Source: Mycoplasmatales bacterium
GTDB taxonomy: Bacteria; Bacillota_I; Bacilli_A; Mycoplasmatales; Metamycoplasmataceae
Direction of reading: 5' to 3'
DNA: 64,000 nucleotides
NCBI GenBank assembly: GCA_013215715.1
Contig: JABSQT010000004.1
Location: 114,489-178,488 of the forward strand
The notes under the pieces were generated by a model. The model worked only from the letters and a program-made list of their open reading frames with translations, made no database searches and was not told where the DNA came from. Position numbers and translations under genes: made by a program. Shown here piece by piece: positions 1 to 11,948 of this stretch (position 1 is the first letter of the stretch; every line of letters begins with the position of its first letter).

Positions 1-2135
1 CTTTCATAATCATGAGTTTCTTCTTCTCCAATAACTTCAAAAGCACTTTCTCTTAAGATGTCATATGCTTTAATTAATTCTTTTGAGATATATTCAATTA
101 ATTCTTCAATTGCAAGATTTGTAAGAATTGCTGGAATTAATTTAAATTCAACATTATTAAATCAAACCGCATTTAAAGAGTTTGAAAGTTCTTCATGATT
201 AATTGTGTCATCTTGATTTTGGAATTGTGGGAATAATACAACCTCTTGCACAACCTTCTTAAACATCCTGTGAATAACATTTAATAAATCTTCTTGAGAA
301 ATAATAATGTCTCTTTGGTTGTAGATTGCATTACGTTGTTGTCTAATAACATCATCAAATTGCAGAACGTTTTTACGAGAATCGAAGTTAAATCCCTCAA
401 TTTTCTTTTGTGCTCTTGTTAAAGCTTTATCCATTGATTTTGAAGAAATTGGTTTTTCTTTAAATGATGCAAATGATTTCTTTAATTTTTCTTGCGCAGA
501 GAATCTAGAAATTAAAGAGTCATCAAGTGAAAGGAAAAATTTAGATCTACCCACATCACCTTGACGCCCTGAACGACCACGTAATTGATTATCTATACGA
601 CGTGATTCTGCTCTATCTGTACCAAGAACAAAAAGACCTCCAGCAAGTTTAGCTTTTTCATCCAACTTAATATCTGTACCACGACCAGCCATATTGGTAG
701 CAATTGTAACAGCTCCTAGTTTACCTGCCTTTGAAATAATTTCAGCTTCTTTTCCATCTTGTTTGGCATTAAGTACCTTATGTGAAATTTTATTCTTTTT
801 AAGTAGTTCGGAAAGCTTTTCAGATTGTTCAACTAAAGAAGTTCCAACAAGAATAGGTTGATTTGTTTTCTTTTTAACTTTTTTAATTTCCTCAACAATT
901 GCCTTGTATTTATATTCTGATGTTACATATACATTATCTTTTTCATCTTTACGAATAATAGGTTTGTTTGTTGGAACCTCAACAACACGCATGTTATAAA
1001 TATCTATAAACTCACCTTCTTCTGTTTTTCCTGTACCAGTCATACCAGATAATTTTTCAAACATACGGAAAAGGTTTTGATAAGTAATTGTAGCCATTGT
1101 TTTAGTTTCATCTTCAATTTCAACTTTTTCTTTTGCTTGAATAGCTTGTTGTAGTCCATCTGAATATGAACGACCCTCCATAATACGACCAGTAAATACA
1201 TCGATTAATTCAATCTTCCCATCACGAACAATATAATCACCATTAATCTCCATTACAAAGTTCGCTCTAAGCGCATTTTGAACACGATGTACAAGTTCTG
1301 AAGATTCAAGTGAGAATAAATTTTCAATCCCATAAAACTTATTAGCTTTATCAATACCTGAACCTGTTAATTGAATACTTTTTGTTTCAGCATCAATTTC
1401 ATAATCTTTTTTATTAAGTGAAACTACAAATCCTTGTGCAGCTTCATAAAGAGTAGAAGGTACTGCATCTCCACCAGTAATGATTAAAGGAGTTCTCGCC
1501 TCATCAATAAGAATTGAATCAACCTCATCAATTAATGCATAAAAGAAACCACGTTGAACTTTTTCACCCATTCTTTTAACCATATTATCTCTTAAATAGT
1601 CAAATCCAATTTCTGAATGAATTGAATATGTGATATCACAATTATATGCTTCACGTTTTTCTTCAGCTCCCAATTCACGTTTATTGATTCCATAAGTTAA
1701 ACCTAAAAAATTATGAACTTGTCCTGTTTCAATAGCATCACGTTCCGTAAGGTATTCATTAACCGTAGAAACGATTACACCCTTACCAGCTAATGCATTC
1801 ATATAAACTGGCATAATAGAAGTAATAGTTTTACCTTCACCAGTCTTCATTTCAGCAACGGAACCCATAGTTAAAATAAGTCCACCAATAACTTGAACAT
1901 CATATGGTCTTTTCCCTAAAACCCTAAAACATGCCTCCCTCGCAACTGCAAATGCTTCAACCGTAATTTTCTCCATACGATCATCTTTTCTAAGCCTTTC
2001 TTTAAACTCCTCAGTCTTAGCTTTTAACTCTTCATCTGTTAATTTCTTCATTTCTGGTTCAAGAGCATTAATTTCTTTTAAATAAGATTCAGCTCTTTTA
2101 AGTTCAGAAGATTTTATTTTAAATATTTTTTTCAT
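1..2135 (-). CDS. secA: Preprotein translocase ATPase SecA (C-terminus cut by window edge)
   Basis: SecA is the motor ATPase that drives secretory proteins through SecYEG at the membrane. The product shows the SecA DEAD-helicase core: GEGKT Walker A near residue 100, a DEVDS motif near 205, and GRGTD and QLRGRSGRQGD motifs in the second motor domain. The start is placed at MKKIFKIK rather than the ATG 18 nt upstream, because a -10-like TACAAT lies exactly 6 nt before this ATG. The reading frame passes a TGA (Trp) at 162-164 and runs off position 1, so the C-terminal tail is missing here. Identity is certain; the true 3' end is outside the window. Confidence 0.97.
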
Positions 2136-2141
2136 ATATAA

Positions 2142-2147
2142 ATTGTA
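2142..2147 (-). promoter_or_regulatory. -10 box of secA, leaderless arrangement
   Basis: TACAAT followed by 6 nt and then the secA ATG, with no Shine-Dalgarno between. Transcription would begin at or next to the start codon. Confidence 0.5.
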
Positions 2148-2194
2148 AATCATTTATTATATAAATGTAAATATTGATAGATACAAAAAAATAA

Positions 2195-2222
2195 CTGTGC
2201 CTAAGGTCTTGGGTGTTTTTTT
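2195..2222. terminator. Hairpin with T-run of unclear ownership
   Basis: CCTAAG/CTTGGG pair with a 2-nt loop, flanked by GTG and a run of seven T on the + strand. It lies between tig and secA, and no + strand gene precedes it. It could end an antisense or small RNA. Confidence 0.35.
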
Positions 2223-2371
2223 GAAAATAAAACTAATTTTTTAGACTAAAAATAATATTTTAAGAAGTTTTTTTTATTTAAAAGTAATATTCTTTATTTT
2301 GATATAAATTTAATTAAATATAATTCTTTATTTATCCCTTATAAGGCACTCATACACAAAATTTTTCATAT

Positions 2372-2394
2372 AAAAAAATAAGCAATTGCTTATT
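2372..2394 (-). terminator. Intrinsic terminator of tig
   Basis: Perfect palindrome AATAAGCAATTGCTTATT at 2377-2394, followed on the minus strand by a T-run, directly after the tig stop. Confidence 0.75.
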
Positions 2395-2401
2395 ATTTTT
2401 G

Positions 2402-3679
2402 TTATTTATTGTTTTCAATTAGAATATCGATAACTTTTTCATTTGTCATCGGAATTTGCATTTGAACTTTTTGAATCATTGTTTTAACATTTTTAAGATC
2501 TTGTTGGTAAACTTTTGCTAATTTTTCATATTCTTTATCATAATCAGCATCTGTTAATTCGATTTTTTCGATTTTTGCAATTTCCGCAAATACCAATGAA
2601 TCTTTAAGTGAAGATTCCGCAGCTTCTTTGTATTGTGATTGAAGTGCTTCTTCTTTTATACCTGTCATTTCCATATATGTTTTTTTATCAATGCCTTGTT
2701 GTTTCATAGCATCTAAGAATTTTTGTTCTTGACTCTTCATTTCTTTAGTTACAAGTGCCATTGGAACAACCAACTTTGTTGCTGCTTTAATTTCTGTGAA
2801 AGCTGCTTCTTTAAATTCCATTCTAGCTTTTTGAATAGCTTGTTCTGTAAGAACATCTTTCATGTATTTTTTTAATTCCGCAAATGTTGTAACGCCTGGG
2901 GCATTAATTTCTTTAGCAAAATCATCATTAAGTTCTGGTGTTTCTTTAACTTTAACTTCTTTAACTACACAAATAAATTTTGCCTCTTTACCTTTTAATT
3001 CCTCTGAATGATATTCTTCTGGGAAAGTAACTTTAACTTCTTTTTCTTCTCCAGCTTTAACTCCAACTAATTGTTCTTCAAAACCTGGTATAAATTGCCC
3101 TGATCCTAGCTCTAGTTCATAATCTTCAGCTTTTCCGCCTTGGAATGTTGCTTCACCCACAAATCCCTCAAAGTCAAACTTAAGTGTATCTCCTAATTTA
3201 GCTTTTCTTTCTACTGGTACAAGAATTGAATGCATATTTTGTAGGTTTTTAAGCTCTGCATCAACTGCTTTTTCATCAAGTTTTGGTTGTACAAATTTAG
3301 ATTTTAAATTTTTATAATCTGATAATTTAATTTCTGGGTAAACTGGGTAAATGAATGAAACTTCAAGTTCTGTTCCAGTTAATTTTTCAACGTTGTATGC
3401 TGGTCCATCAAGAATGATTTCCTCTTCTTTGATTTCTTTTGCTGCTTCTTTAACTAATTCATCCAACATTGTTGGAAGTGCTTTTTGTCACACTTCTGGT
3501 TGTGAAATGTATTTGTTTAATAAATTCGCAGGGATTTTACCTTTTCTAAATCCATCAACTTTAAGATTTGCTGCAATACCTGTTTTAGCTTTTGCTTGTG
3601 CTTCTTCTCATTTAATTTGATTTGCTTTAACTGTTATTTTCAATTCAGCTGTAGCTTTTAATAATTCTCTTTTTGCCAT
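2402..3679 (-). CDS. tig: Trigger factor, ribosome-associated chaperone/prolyl isomerase
   Basis: Trigger factor binds the ribosome exit tunnel and folds nascent chains. The 425-residue product has the expected order: an N-terminal ribosome-binding domain with a GFRKGKIP-type signature near residue 45, an FKBP-like PPIase domain around 150-240 (GSGQFIPGFEEQL) and a helical C-terminal chaperone domain. The start at 3679 is backed by AGGAGAA 7 nt upstream; a TGA (Trp) at 3488-3490 lies within the N-terminal domain. A clear intrinsic terminator follows. Length matches the family. Confidence 0.96.
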
Positions 3680-3756
3680 GTTATATTCTCCTGTATTACA
3701 AAGTTTTATTTCTTTGGTATATAAATTATAGATTATTTTTATAAAATAAGGCAAAA

Positions 3757-3778
3757 TGAAAAATAACATAATGTTATT
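3757..3778 (-). terminator. Intrinsic terminator after the DUF3196-like gene
   Basis: Stem AATAACAT/ATGTTATT followed by T-rich sequence on the minus strand, just downstream of the stop at 3787. Confidence 0.6.
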
Positions 3779-3786
3779 CTTAGATT

Positions 3787-4473
3787 TTAAATATATAATT
3801 TTACATGTTTTTTACGTTCTTCATTGACTGGGATTATTGAAGGAATATTCATCGATTCATAAGCGATATTTACAATAATATTTTCTAAACCTTTTGGTTC
3901 ATCGATAAATTCTGGAAATGTGTTTAATGAATATAATTCCAAAAGAGATTTTGCTACTTGCTCTAGCGATGGATTTTTTAAAATTAACCTTTCAATCCCA
4001 ACATATGTATTTAAATAAGTCTTTAATGAAACAATAGAACCCACTATTTTAGGATTAATAATTTTATTGCTTCATTTAAAATTATGATCTATATCTTGTT
4101 CAACACAATACTCATAAATAATAGTTTTAATCATATTTGGAGTTGATGTATTAGAGATGATTTTATGTATATCTTCAATAATAGATCTAAGATTTAAATC
4201 TTTCAATTTAGCGATTGCCATTGGCATCTTTATTGAATCATTGTTTATAAGTATTTCTAAAACTTCATCTCTACTTAATTCATTATTGATTATGGTATCT
4301 TGCCTTACTTTAAATTTTAATTCTTCTAATAAATTTAAAAATGTTGATTCATATCTTTCAGGAATATAAGGCATATTCAATTCAACTTCTAATTTTTTTG
4401 CTGCTTCTGATGGATTTGTTTGAATTAACCCTTTAATTTCTTTAATTATTTCTACATAGTAATCTTGTTTCAT
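3787..4473 (-). CDS. DUF3196-like mollicute hypothetical protein
   Basis: A 228-residue soluble, mostly helical, acidic and Lys-rich protein with no signal peptide, membrane segment or recognisable catalytic motif. Two segments join through a TGA Trp codon at 4072-4074. Size, helical repeat-like sequence and position resemble the mollicute-only family DUF3196 (M. genitalium MG237 type), a resemblance from memory rather than a search. The ATG at 4473 follows a TAAAAT box by 9 nt without a ribosome binding site. No function can be assigned. Confidence 0.6.
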
Positions 4474-4550
4474 AATAAGATAATTTTACCATTTTGAGTT
4501 TAAAAAAAGTATTTAAAATACCATTTCAAGGTAAAAAAGGCGAAAAAAAA

Positions 4551-4627
4551 TGGTGACCGAGAGAGGATTCGAACCTCTGACCACATCCTTAGAAGGGACG
4601 TGCTCTATCCAGCTGAGCTACTCGGCC
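4551..4627 (-). tRNA. tRNA-Arg(TCT)
   Basis: Full cloverleaf: acceptor GGCCGAG/CTCGGTC, D-arm GCTC/GAGC, anticodon stem CGTCC/GGATG with loop CTTCTAA (anticodon TCT), T-arm AGAGG-TTCGAAT-CCTCT and encoded CCA. Reads AGA/AGG. Confidence 0.97.
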
Positions 4628-4645
4628 ATTTTTTTTGCTTTTTCA

Positions 4646-5122
4646 TTATAACACAGGTATTGACTTAATTTCACCATAAATTTTTCCATTTTCAATAAAA
4701 TATATTGCGTATGTAGGCCCATCATCAGTCCTAGGGATTGTTGTAGAGCCTGGACATGAAGTAAAAACCCCTTTTTTATCATTAATATAAGGAATATGGG
4801 AGTGTCCATGAATTAACACATCAACACCTTCAACTCTAGCAACCTTTTGTGGCAACTTATTTCAATTATGAGTATAAATGCCACGAGAATGTCCATGTAA
4901 GATCATAAAATTTAGCCCTTCATATTCAAATTTAACCTCCAATGGGAGTCTATTATAATCATTATTCCCTTCTACGCAATAATCAAACCTTGCTTCTGCT
5001 CATGTTTTATTAAATTCGGAATCTCCCATGTGTATTGCTAAATCATATTCTTCTATTGAAAGGATTTTATCAACAATCTCTTTATTTCCGTGATTGTCTG
5101 AAATTGCTATTATTTTTTTCAT
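4646..5122 (-). CDS. YfcE/MJ0936-type metallophosphoesterase
   Basis: A small (158 aa) calcineurin-like phosphodiesterase. Metal-binding motifs occur in the expected order: ISDNHGN at residues 7-13, a GDSE motif near 34, GNNDYN near 53, LHGHS near 75 and HGHSHIP near 107. The family hydrolyses phosphodiesters or phosphomonoesters and the true substrate is usually unknown. One TGA Trp lies at 4860-4862. The start has no ribosome binding site but a perfect TATAAT 6 nt upstream. The stop is only 18 nt from the following tRNA-Arg gene on the same strand, so the tRNA may be read through from this promoter. Confidence 0.9.
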
Positions 5123-5128
5123 ATTTAA

Positions 5129-5134
5129 ATTATA
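5129..5134 (-). promoter_or_regulatory. TATAAT of the phosphodiesterase gene, leaderless arrangement
   Basis: TATAAT, 6 nt, ATG; no Shine-Dalgarno. Confidence 0.6.
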
Positions 5135-5206
5135 AATTGTTTGCATCAATAAAATTAAAATAAAAAAATAAACTTGATAGTTTATTTCTTTAATATTTTC
5201 AATACT

Positions 5207-5527
5207 TTAAAGGGCACTGTTTAATCATCCAATCATTTTATCCATTGGTTGATATTCAACCCCTCTAGCAACTTCTTTTCCATCTTTAAATACTATAAAA
5301 GTTGGCACTTTAGTAACGTTGTAACCTTCTGCTTTTCTAAATACTTCTGCCTTTTCTGCATCAATAGCAATAAATTCAACTGGTTTATCTTTAAATTCAT
5401 TTGCTAGATTCTCATAAATAGGTTGCATCATTTTACAATCTCCACATCATTCTGTATAAAAGTCTACAATTACAACTCCTGTATTTTTAATATCTTCAAA
5501 TTCTTTTAATGTCATATTTTTAATCAT
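5207..5527 (-). CDS. trxA: Thioredoxin
   Basis: A 106-residue thioredoxin-fold protein, the cytosolic disulfide reductant. The active site reads WCGDC, with Asp in place of the usual Pro, and the cis-Pro loop (KVPTF) is present near residue 76. Length is typical. The ATG at 5527 overlaps the ftsK stop as TAATG; a second ATG at 5515 (MTLKEF) is an alternative start. Two TGA Trp codons, one in the active site, hide the full frame under the standard code. The protein probably recycles reductant for enzymes such as the ribonucleotide reductase encoded elsewhere in the window. Confidence 0.9.
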
Positions 5528-7656
5528 TATTTAAATATTCCTTCCATGAAGTCAACTTCAGATTGTTTTTGTTCTTGTTTTCTTACTATATCTTCATCAA
5601 ATTCTAATTCCTCGTCTTCATCATTATTGGTTCCAAGTATATCAAAACTAGGTGGTGCAGGATAATCTTTAACTTTATCAATTATCGCTTCAATTTCTTC
5701 GTTAGATAGGTAAGCACCCTGTGCACGCTCAATACCTTTACCATATAAAGACATAAGCATATCCCCGCGACCCATTAATTTTTCAGCACCAACAGAATCT
5801 AAAATAACTTTTGAATCAACACCAGAAGTTACTGAGAAAGAAATTCTAGAAGGTATATTAGCTTTAATAACACCAGTAACAACATTTGTTGAAGGTCTTT
5901 GAGTAGCTACTATTAAATGTATACCTGCAGCTCTTGCTTTTTGTGTAATACGTTGAATAGATGTTTCAACTATTTTAGCTGCAACATTCATTAAATCAGC
6001 CAATTCATCAATAACACAAACAATGTATGGTCATTTCTCTTTTGCTTTTGCATTATATTCTTCAATATTCCTTACAAACATACCAGCCATTGTAGAATAC
6101 CTTCTTTCCATTTCATCAACAAGTCCATCCAATGCTTTTGAAGCAATTTCAGGATCTGTAATAACTGGAGTTAATAAATGAGGTACTTTATTATATGGCA
6201 TAAATTCAACCATTTTAGGATCGACCAATACAAGTCTCAAATGTTCTGGTGATGTTCTCATAATCATAGACATTAATATTGCATTAATACCTACAGATTT
6301 ACCTGAACCTGTTGCACCAGCCACTAATAAGTGTGGAGTTTTATTTATGGGTATAACTAATGTTTGTCCATTAATTGTTTTACCTAATGCTACAGCTAAA
6401 GGTTCTTTTTTATATTCTTCTGATTCATTCATCTCATCAAATATATCTTTAAATGCAACCATTTGTGGATTAGCATTAGGAACTTCTACACCAATAGCGG
6501 CCTCACCTGGAATTGGTAATTCCATCCTTACATCAGTTGCTGCAAGAACCATTTTAATATTTTGTTCTAATTGTGCAAACTTCTTGAGATTGATACCTGG
6601 ACCCGGTGTAATTATATATTTTGTTAAAGTAGGCCCTACAACAGTTCTCGAAACTTTTGCATCAATTTTAAATGTTATGAATAACTCTTGAAGTTTTTTT
6701 GCTTTTTCAGTTATTTCTTCTTTTAATTGTGAAGTGTCTGAGTCTTTTGGAGTATTCAACACTTCTTCTGACTTAATAATTGGATATTCCGGGTGAATAT
6801 AAGGTATTTTTCTTTTAGGTTTAGAAACCGCTGCTTCCGTTTGAACAACTTGCTCTTGTATTTGTGTATTAGTTACTTGTTCTACATCTTCTTCTTCAGC
6901 AAAAGGATCCTCAAATGGTAAATCAAATTCCGATGTATTTATTAGATGTTCTGTTTGCGTAATAGGTTCTTGTTCTTCTTTTACTTCAATTAGTTCTGCA
7001 CCTTGTGCTTCTTTCTCTTTAAGAATTTGCCTTTTCTTATTCTTTTTGAATTTATAAAGTCCAAACATTGAACCAGTTATTAAAAACGAGACAGAAAAAA
7101 TTAATAAAACCGCAGCTATTACTCCTGCACCAATTGGAGAACTAAACATTGCAAAGAAAGCTCAAATGGAATAACCAACCAAACCACCTCAAGTACTATT
7201 TGGTTTTCAGTACATATTATTTTTGTCAACTTCTTTAAAACTTTCTCATCAATCTTGTTTAATGGCTCTTTCTCAAGCATTCACACCAAAGGTATTTAAA
7301 TTATCCTTTTCTTTAAAGTGTTCTTTTGGAAATACACCTCACGCATGGACTGTGAATATTATTGAAAGAACAATAAATCAATAATTAAATGTGGTTAATT
7401 TAAATCATTTAGGTAGTTTTCACTTGCTTGGTAAAATCATTTTAATTCCACGAAAACAAACAAATAAATAGAAAAATGGATTAAATACACCAAAAAGCAT
7501 ACCAACAGTGTAGGCATGTATACTACTTAAAAAAGGCACTTCAAGAAAAGCGAAAATTTGTAATGATACAGCTACTATTAACAGTATCATCCCAAGTATT
7601 TTTCTATCTCTTAAAGGACTATATTGATTTTGAGGATTATTATTTAGATTATTCAT
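5527..7656 (-). CDS. ftsK: FtsK/SpoIIIE-family DNA translocase without gamma domain
   Basis: FtsK-type hexameric DNA pump acting in chromosome segregation at the septum. The 709-residue product has N-terminal hydrophobic segments (about residues 20-190), an acidic Glu-rich linker (about 210-330), then the translocase motor: Walker [14 protein letters not shown] near 415, Walker B LVLVDPK near 445, and the [11 protein letters not shown] motif near 575. The protein ends EGIFK soon after the motor; the winged-helix gamma domain that normally follows is absent. Four or more TGA Trp codons are read. A TATAAT lies 8 nt upstream of the start, and the stop overlaps trxA. Confidence 0.92.
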
Positions 7657-7692
7657 TTAGATAAATTATAAAGAAAAAAGAACCATTCGGTT

Positions 7693-9339
7693 CTAAACTT
7701 CATAAAATGTAACAACTACCATTGGTTCTTTATTAATTGCTTTAAATAATGATTTTTTAATTCTGTTTCTAATTCTGTTTTGGATCAATTTATAATCAAA
7801 TCTATCTTGTTCTTCAATAGTTTGAATAATTCTAGATTTAATTAAATCCATAATATCTGTATCTCCGCCTTTAGGAATCATAATTCCAACAGTATTAATA
7901 TTAATATCTGATAGTACTTTTTTAGTTTTATAATCAATTAATATTGCTACAGTAAGAACACCTTCACGAGCCAATTCTTCACGTTCTGCAATAACACCAT
8001 ATGATAAGTCACCAACACCAAATCCATCGATAATGGTGTCTCCATGTTCTTTAACTTTACCATTTGTTGATGCAAGTTTGCCTTCTTTAAATAGTGCAAT
8101 CTTACCATTTTGTAGTGTAATTGATTTTGTGAATTTATTTGCTTCTTCAGCAATTCTTTCAGCATTTTTTAAATATCTAAAAAGACCTGAAATAGGAATA
8201 AAATGTCTTGGTTTAAGAATTTTAATTGTATTGAAAATATCCTCTTTTGCTGGATTAAATTTGTAGTAATCTTTTTCAGAAACATCATAAATTCTTCTAA
8301 GGTTTCTTGAAATTAAGTCTAATGTTCTTGCTGCTGTTTTTTCCAATCCGTTAATTGGAGGAGCAATCATAATAACTGTATCTTCTTTTCTAAATTTTAA
8401 AAATACATCATTGCCTTCACAAATTCTAATAAATCTTTGGTAAAGTCTTTCTCCTGTACCAGTCACAAGAATTACAGCATTATTTGTTTTTTCTGCAAGT
8501 TTATAGTCAATGAATTTTGGTAATTGTGCATCTGGATTTTGTTTGATAAATGTTTTGATTAGAGTTGAATATGCTCTACCATAAGTAATAACCGGTCTCT
8601 TAGCTTCAATCGCTAAATCCAAGATTTCTTGTAGTGTATACATTTCTTCATCATATGCACCAACAATAATTCTTTGATCATCCGGTGTTGATTTGAATGT
8701 TTCAGTCACAACTGGTTTTACTGATGATTTATCAAATGCAGATCCAATATATGAAGATCTTGCAGATTCAGCTAGAAGGGCAAGAATGCCTTTTTCTGAT
8801 GTAGATTTTTTGATTACTTCCAAATCAGTTTTCCCATATTTACCTAAATCTCCAACAACATAATTAGTCATATAAAGAATATCTCCATCTTCCGTTGAGA
8901 AATTGTAACCTAGTGTTCCAGGGATTGAGTGCGCTAACTCAAATGGTTTAACAATAACATCTCCAAATTTTGTATCTTTATCAATAATATTAATTGAAAA
9001 ATCATTATGTCCTATTTTATATTTAGAAACACGTTCTTTAATTACATCAACCGTAAATTTTGAACCGTAAATTTTTAATCCTTTTGTAGACATTAATAAT
9101 CATGGTAGTGCGGCAAACACTTCATCATGACCGTGCGAAATAAATACACCTTTAATTTTTTTTGCGTTTTTTGTAATGTAATCAAACGTAGGTATGATTG
9201 TATCAACACCCAATTTTGACACTACGGGTAATTTTATACCTGCATCAACAATAAAAGTATCGTTATTAACTTCGATTGCGTAACAGTTTTTACCATTTTC
9301 GTCTTGTCCTCCAAGAGCGAATATATTAATATTAGCCAT
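7693..9339 (-). CDS. RNase J-family protein with degenerate active site (RnjB/J2-like)
   Basis: A 548-residue metallo-beta-lactamase/beta-CASP protein of RNase J length and architecture: N-terminal MBL, beta-CASP near 200-350, and C-terminal domain (GFGVGDLSYG and following). The metal-binding motifs are damaged. The usual HGHEDH is HGHDEV, the later GDF-type Asp is TNY, the SGH motif before the last helix is lost, and VHGE is ISGL. It is therefore probably not a nuclease on its own but a partner of an active RNase J elsewhere, as J2 is for J1. It has a GGAGG site (GAGGCC region upstream) and a TATAAT near 9446-9451. Family assignment is secure; loss of activity is inferred. Confidence 0.85.
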
Positions 9340-9476
9340 TTTGGCCTCCTTTTTCTGCTTATATACTTTCTGTTCTATTAATTGCTATGTAGTTAAATTA
9401 ATAAAAGGAAGGTGAAAGATTTAATTATTTAAATTTATTATAGCATAAGATTAAAGAGAAAAAATCAAGGGTAATA

Positions 9477-9498
9477 GAAAACTATGATAAATCATAGT
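9477..9498 (-). terminator. Intrinsic terminator of codBA
   Basis: ACTATGAT/ATCATAGT stem with 2-nt loop and T-rich tail on the minus strand, just after the codA stop. Confidence 0.65.
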
Positions 9499-9506
9499 GG
9501 TTATTT

Positions 9507-10712
9507 TTATTCAATATTAATTACTTGTCCATCACGAACATTGTATTTAACTTTATCAATCATGCGAATAACATCAAAAATATTATCTTCATTCATTATT
9601 AGAAAATTTGCGGGATTTCCTTCTTGAATTCCATACTTTTCTAATTTCATTATTTTTGCTGAATTTTTTGTTATCAAATTAATTGCTTCTTTAATTTCAT
9701 CATGCCCAGTTAAGTGATTTAAATGCAAACCCATAAAAAGAACTTGCATCATATTTGCATCGCCCAATGAATATCAAGGGTCTCTTATATCATCGTGACC
9801 ATAAGCGATTGTGAGTTGATTATGCTCCAATATTTCCTTAACTCTTGTAATTCCTCTACCTGGATTAATTTCATCAAATCTTCCGCCAAGATGTACGTTA
9901 ACAAGAGGGTTTGCTATAAAATTCATTTGAGCTTTTTCAAGAACACCCCAAAGTTTTCTTACGTATGCATTATTATATCTAGCGAAAGCAGTTGTGTGAG
10001 AAGCTGTTATTTTTCCTTGCATACCCATTTCATAAGTTTTGGCTGCAAGATATTCTAAAAATTTTGAATTCGGATCATCAATTTCATCACAATGCATATC
10101 TACTAATAAATCATTTTCTTTAGCAACCCCCAAAAGAAAATCAATAGATTCCCAACCATGTTTAGTTGATATTTCATAATGAGGAATTCCTCCTATAACG
10201 TCCAAACCATATTCAATCCCTTTTTTAAGATTTTCTTTAAATTCTGGTTTTGTAAGTATTCCATCTTGAGGAAATCCAACTAATTGTATATTTAGTTTAT
10301 CTATTCATTTTTGTTTTTGTTTAGAAGCTCATTTAACAATCTCAACACAATTACCTGTTATGTCTAAATGTGCCCTTATATTTTGTGTGCCATTTTTTAC
10401 ATATCTTTCAAAAAGCTGATCAGTTCTTTTTATGAAATCTTCTTCAGTTAACATTTCTTTTCTTTCCCTTCAAATTTCAATACCTTCAAATAAAGAACCA
10501 GACTTATTAAATTTTGGCTCTCCCGCTGTAAATGCTGAATCAATATGAACATGTGGGTCATTAAAAGGGCTTAAAACTAAACCGCCTTTACATTCAATGA
10601 TCTTATCAACTTTTGTCATTATATTTGTATTAATTTTACTAATCTTTCCATCTTCAACTAAAATATCAATATTTTGATTATTGAGTTTTGCTTGTTTGTA
10701 AAGTATCTTCAT
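9507..10712 (-). CDS. codA: Cytosine deaminase
   Basis: Amidohydrolase that converts cytosine to uracil and ammonia. The 401-residue product carries the metal site DPHVHID near residue 58, a VDMHCDEIDD motif near 205 (catalytic Glu), ASHTTA near 240, HLGGRFD near 280 and FGHDD-like YGHDDIRDPW near 310, all in CodA order and spacing. The start at 10712 is fixed by GGAGGA 6 nt upstream. Its first 35 nt overlap the end of codB, so translation is probably coupled. Uracil made here can enter the pyrimidine salvage enzymes encoded at 28-31 kb. Confidence 0.93.
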
Positions 10713-11907
10713 GTTTTCCTCCGATTTTTCCAATTATTAATACTGCTATTGCATATGTAAATATTGCTATTGAGAATGATATAAATGGTGCATACGGTGT
10801 AATAACTGGAATGAATGTTATTCCTGTTGATAATGCCAAAATAGTAACCGCTGTTATTGGTAATACTGGTTTAAATTTTTGAGTAATTTTTTCCTCATCA
10901 ACCAAGAAATAATTTAATATAATAATTGCTCCAATAGCTGGTACAAATCTATTCATATAATTCAAGAATTCAATAAAGTTATCAAACAATCACAATGATG
11001 CGCCTGCGCCAATCAATCCAAAGATTACTACACCTAATTTCTTAGGTAATTTAAACCAATGTTCAAATGCCAAAGATATTGAGAACATACCTGAATCGTT
11101 TGTTGTCCAAATATTTAGTATTAAAATTATATAACCAATTACAACAAGACCCATACCGCCATGAGCTTTTGTAATTGAAATAAAATCAAATATTTTTGTT
11201 TCTGAATATATCTGAGAAACAAATCCAAATGTGATCATTATTCCATTACCAACAAAAAATGCTAATGCTGTTGTTTGTCATGCAATCTTTGGATTCTTTG
11301 CCTCTTTTGCAAAGTTCGGAACAAATGTTGCCCCTGAAATAAATGTCCCTATAACAACCGCAATTGCTTGTACAATGTTAGTCATACTTTCTTTTTTTGT
11401 TGCTTCATGATAATGTCCAATATGAACATTTGTGCCCATACTAATAAATCCAAGAAGTATTACCAATGGAACAGCAATCATTGAAATTATTGTTAAAGAT
11501 TTTATTCCAAAAAATGCTGTTGAAATAATAAGTGCCGTTGCAATAAATACTATATATCATGGTGAAATACCTAATTCTGCAGAAATTGGTTTTGCAATCA
11601 TAGCAATACCGACTCCAAATCAACCAACTTGTGTAATAACCATAATCATCGAAGGAATTATTGCACCCTTACCTCCAAATGATTTTTTTAATGTTTCATC
11701 CAAATTTTTATTCTGTCTCTTGGATATTCATGCTAATAAAGCACCATAGGATGCAAGCAAGAAATTACCAATAATAATAGCAAGAACACCTTGTCATACC
11801 TTGATATCATTACCAATTTGTGCACCAGACATTACTGATGCTGAAAATATTGTAAATCCAAACATAAGCGCAAGCATAGTTCAGAACCCTTTGTAGTTAA
11901 TAGTCAT
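10678..11907 (-). CDS. codB: NCS1-family cytosine permease
   Basis: A 409-residue, about 12-helix transporter resembling CodB of the nucleobase:cation symporter 1 family. Features include the N-terminal FGFTIFSASVMSGAQIG segment, the SAELGISPW region and NIWTTNDSGMFS, where NCS1 carriers bind the base. Two Trp codons in the first 40 residues are TGA. The start is at 11907 with a GGGAG site. It is the first gene of a two-gene operon with codA, and a UUCG-loop hairpin sits about 40 nt upstream of the start. Cytosine as substrate is inferred from codA. Confidence 0.9.
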
Positions 11908-11948
11908 ATATTTAATTCTCCCTTTAGTTTTTTATGAATGAAAATTTA

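Noticed and set aside
4072..4074. Many genes seem broken by in-frame TGA stops, suggesting mass pseudogenes
   Set aside because: Reading TGA as Trp restores full-length, motif-complete proteins everywhere; this is the mollicute code.
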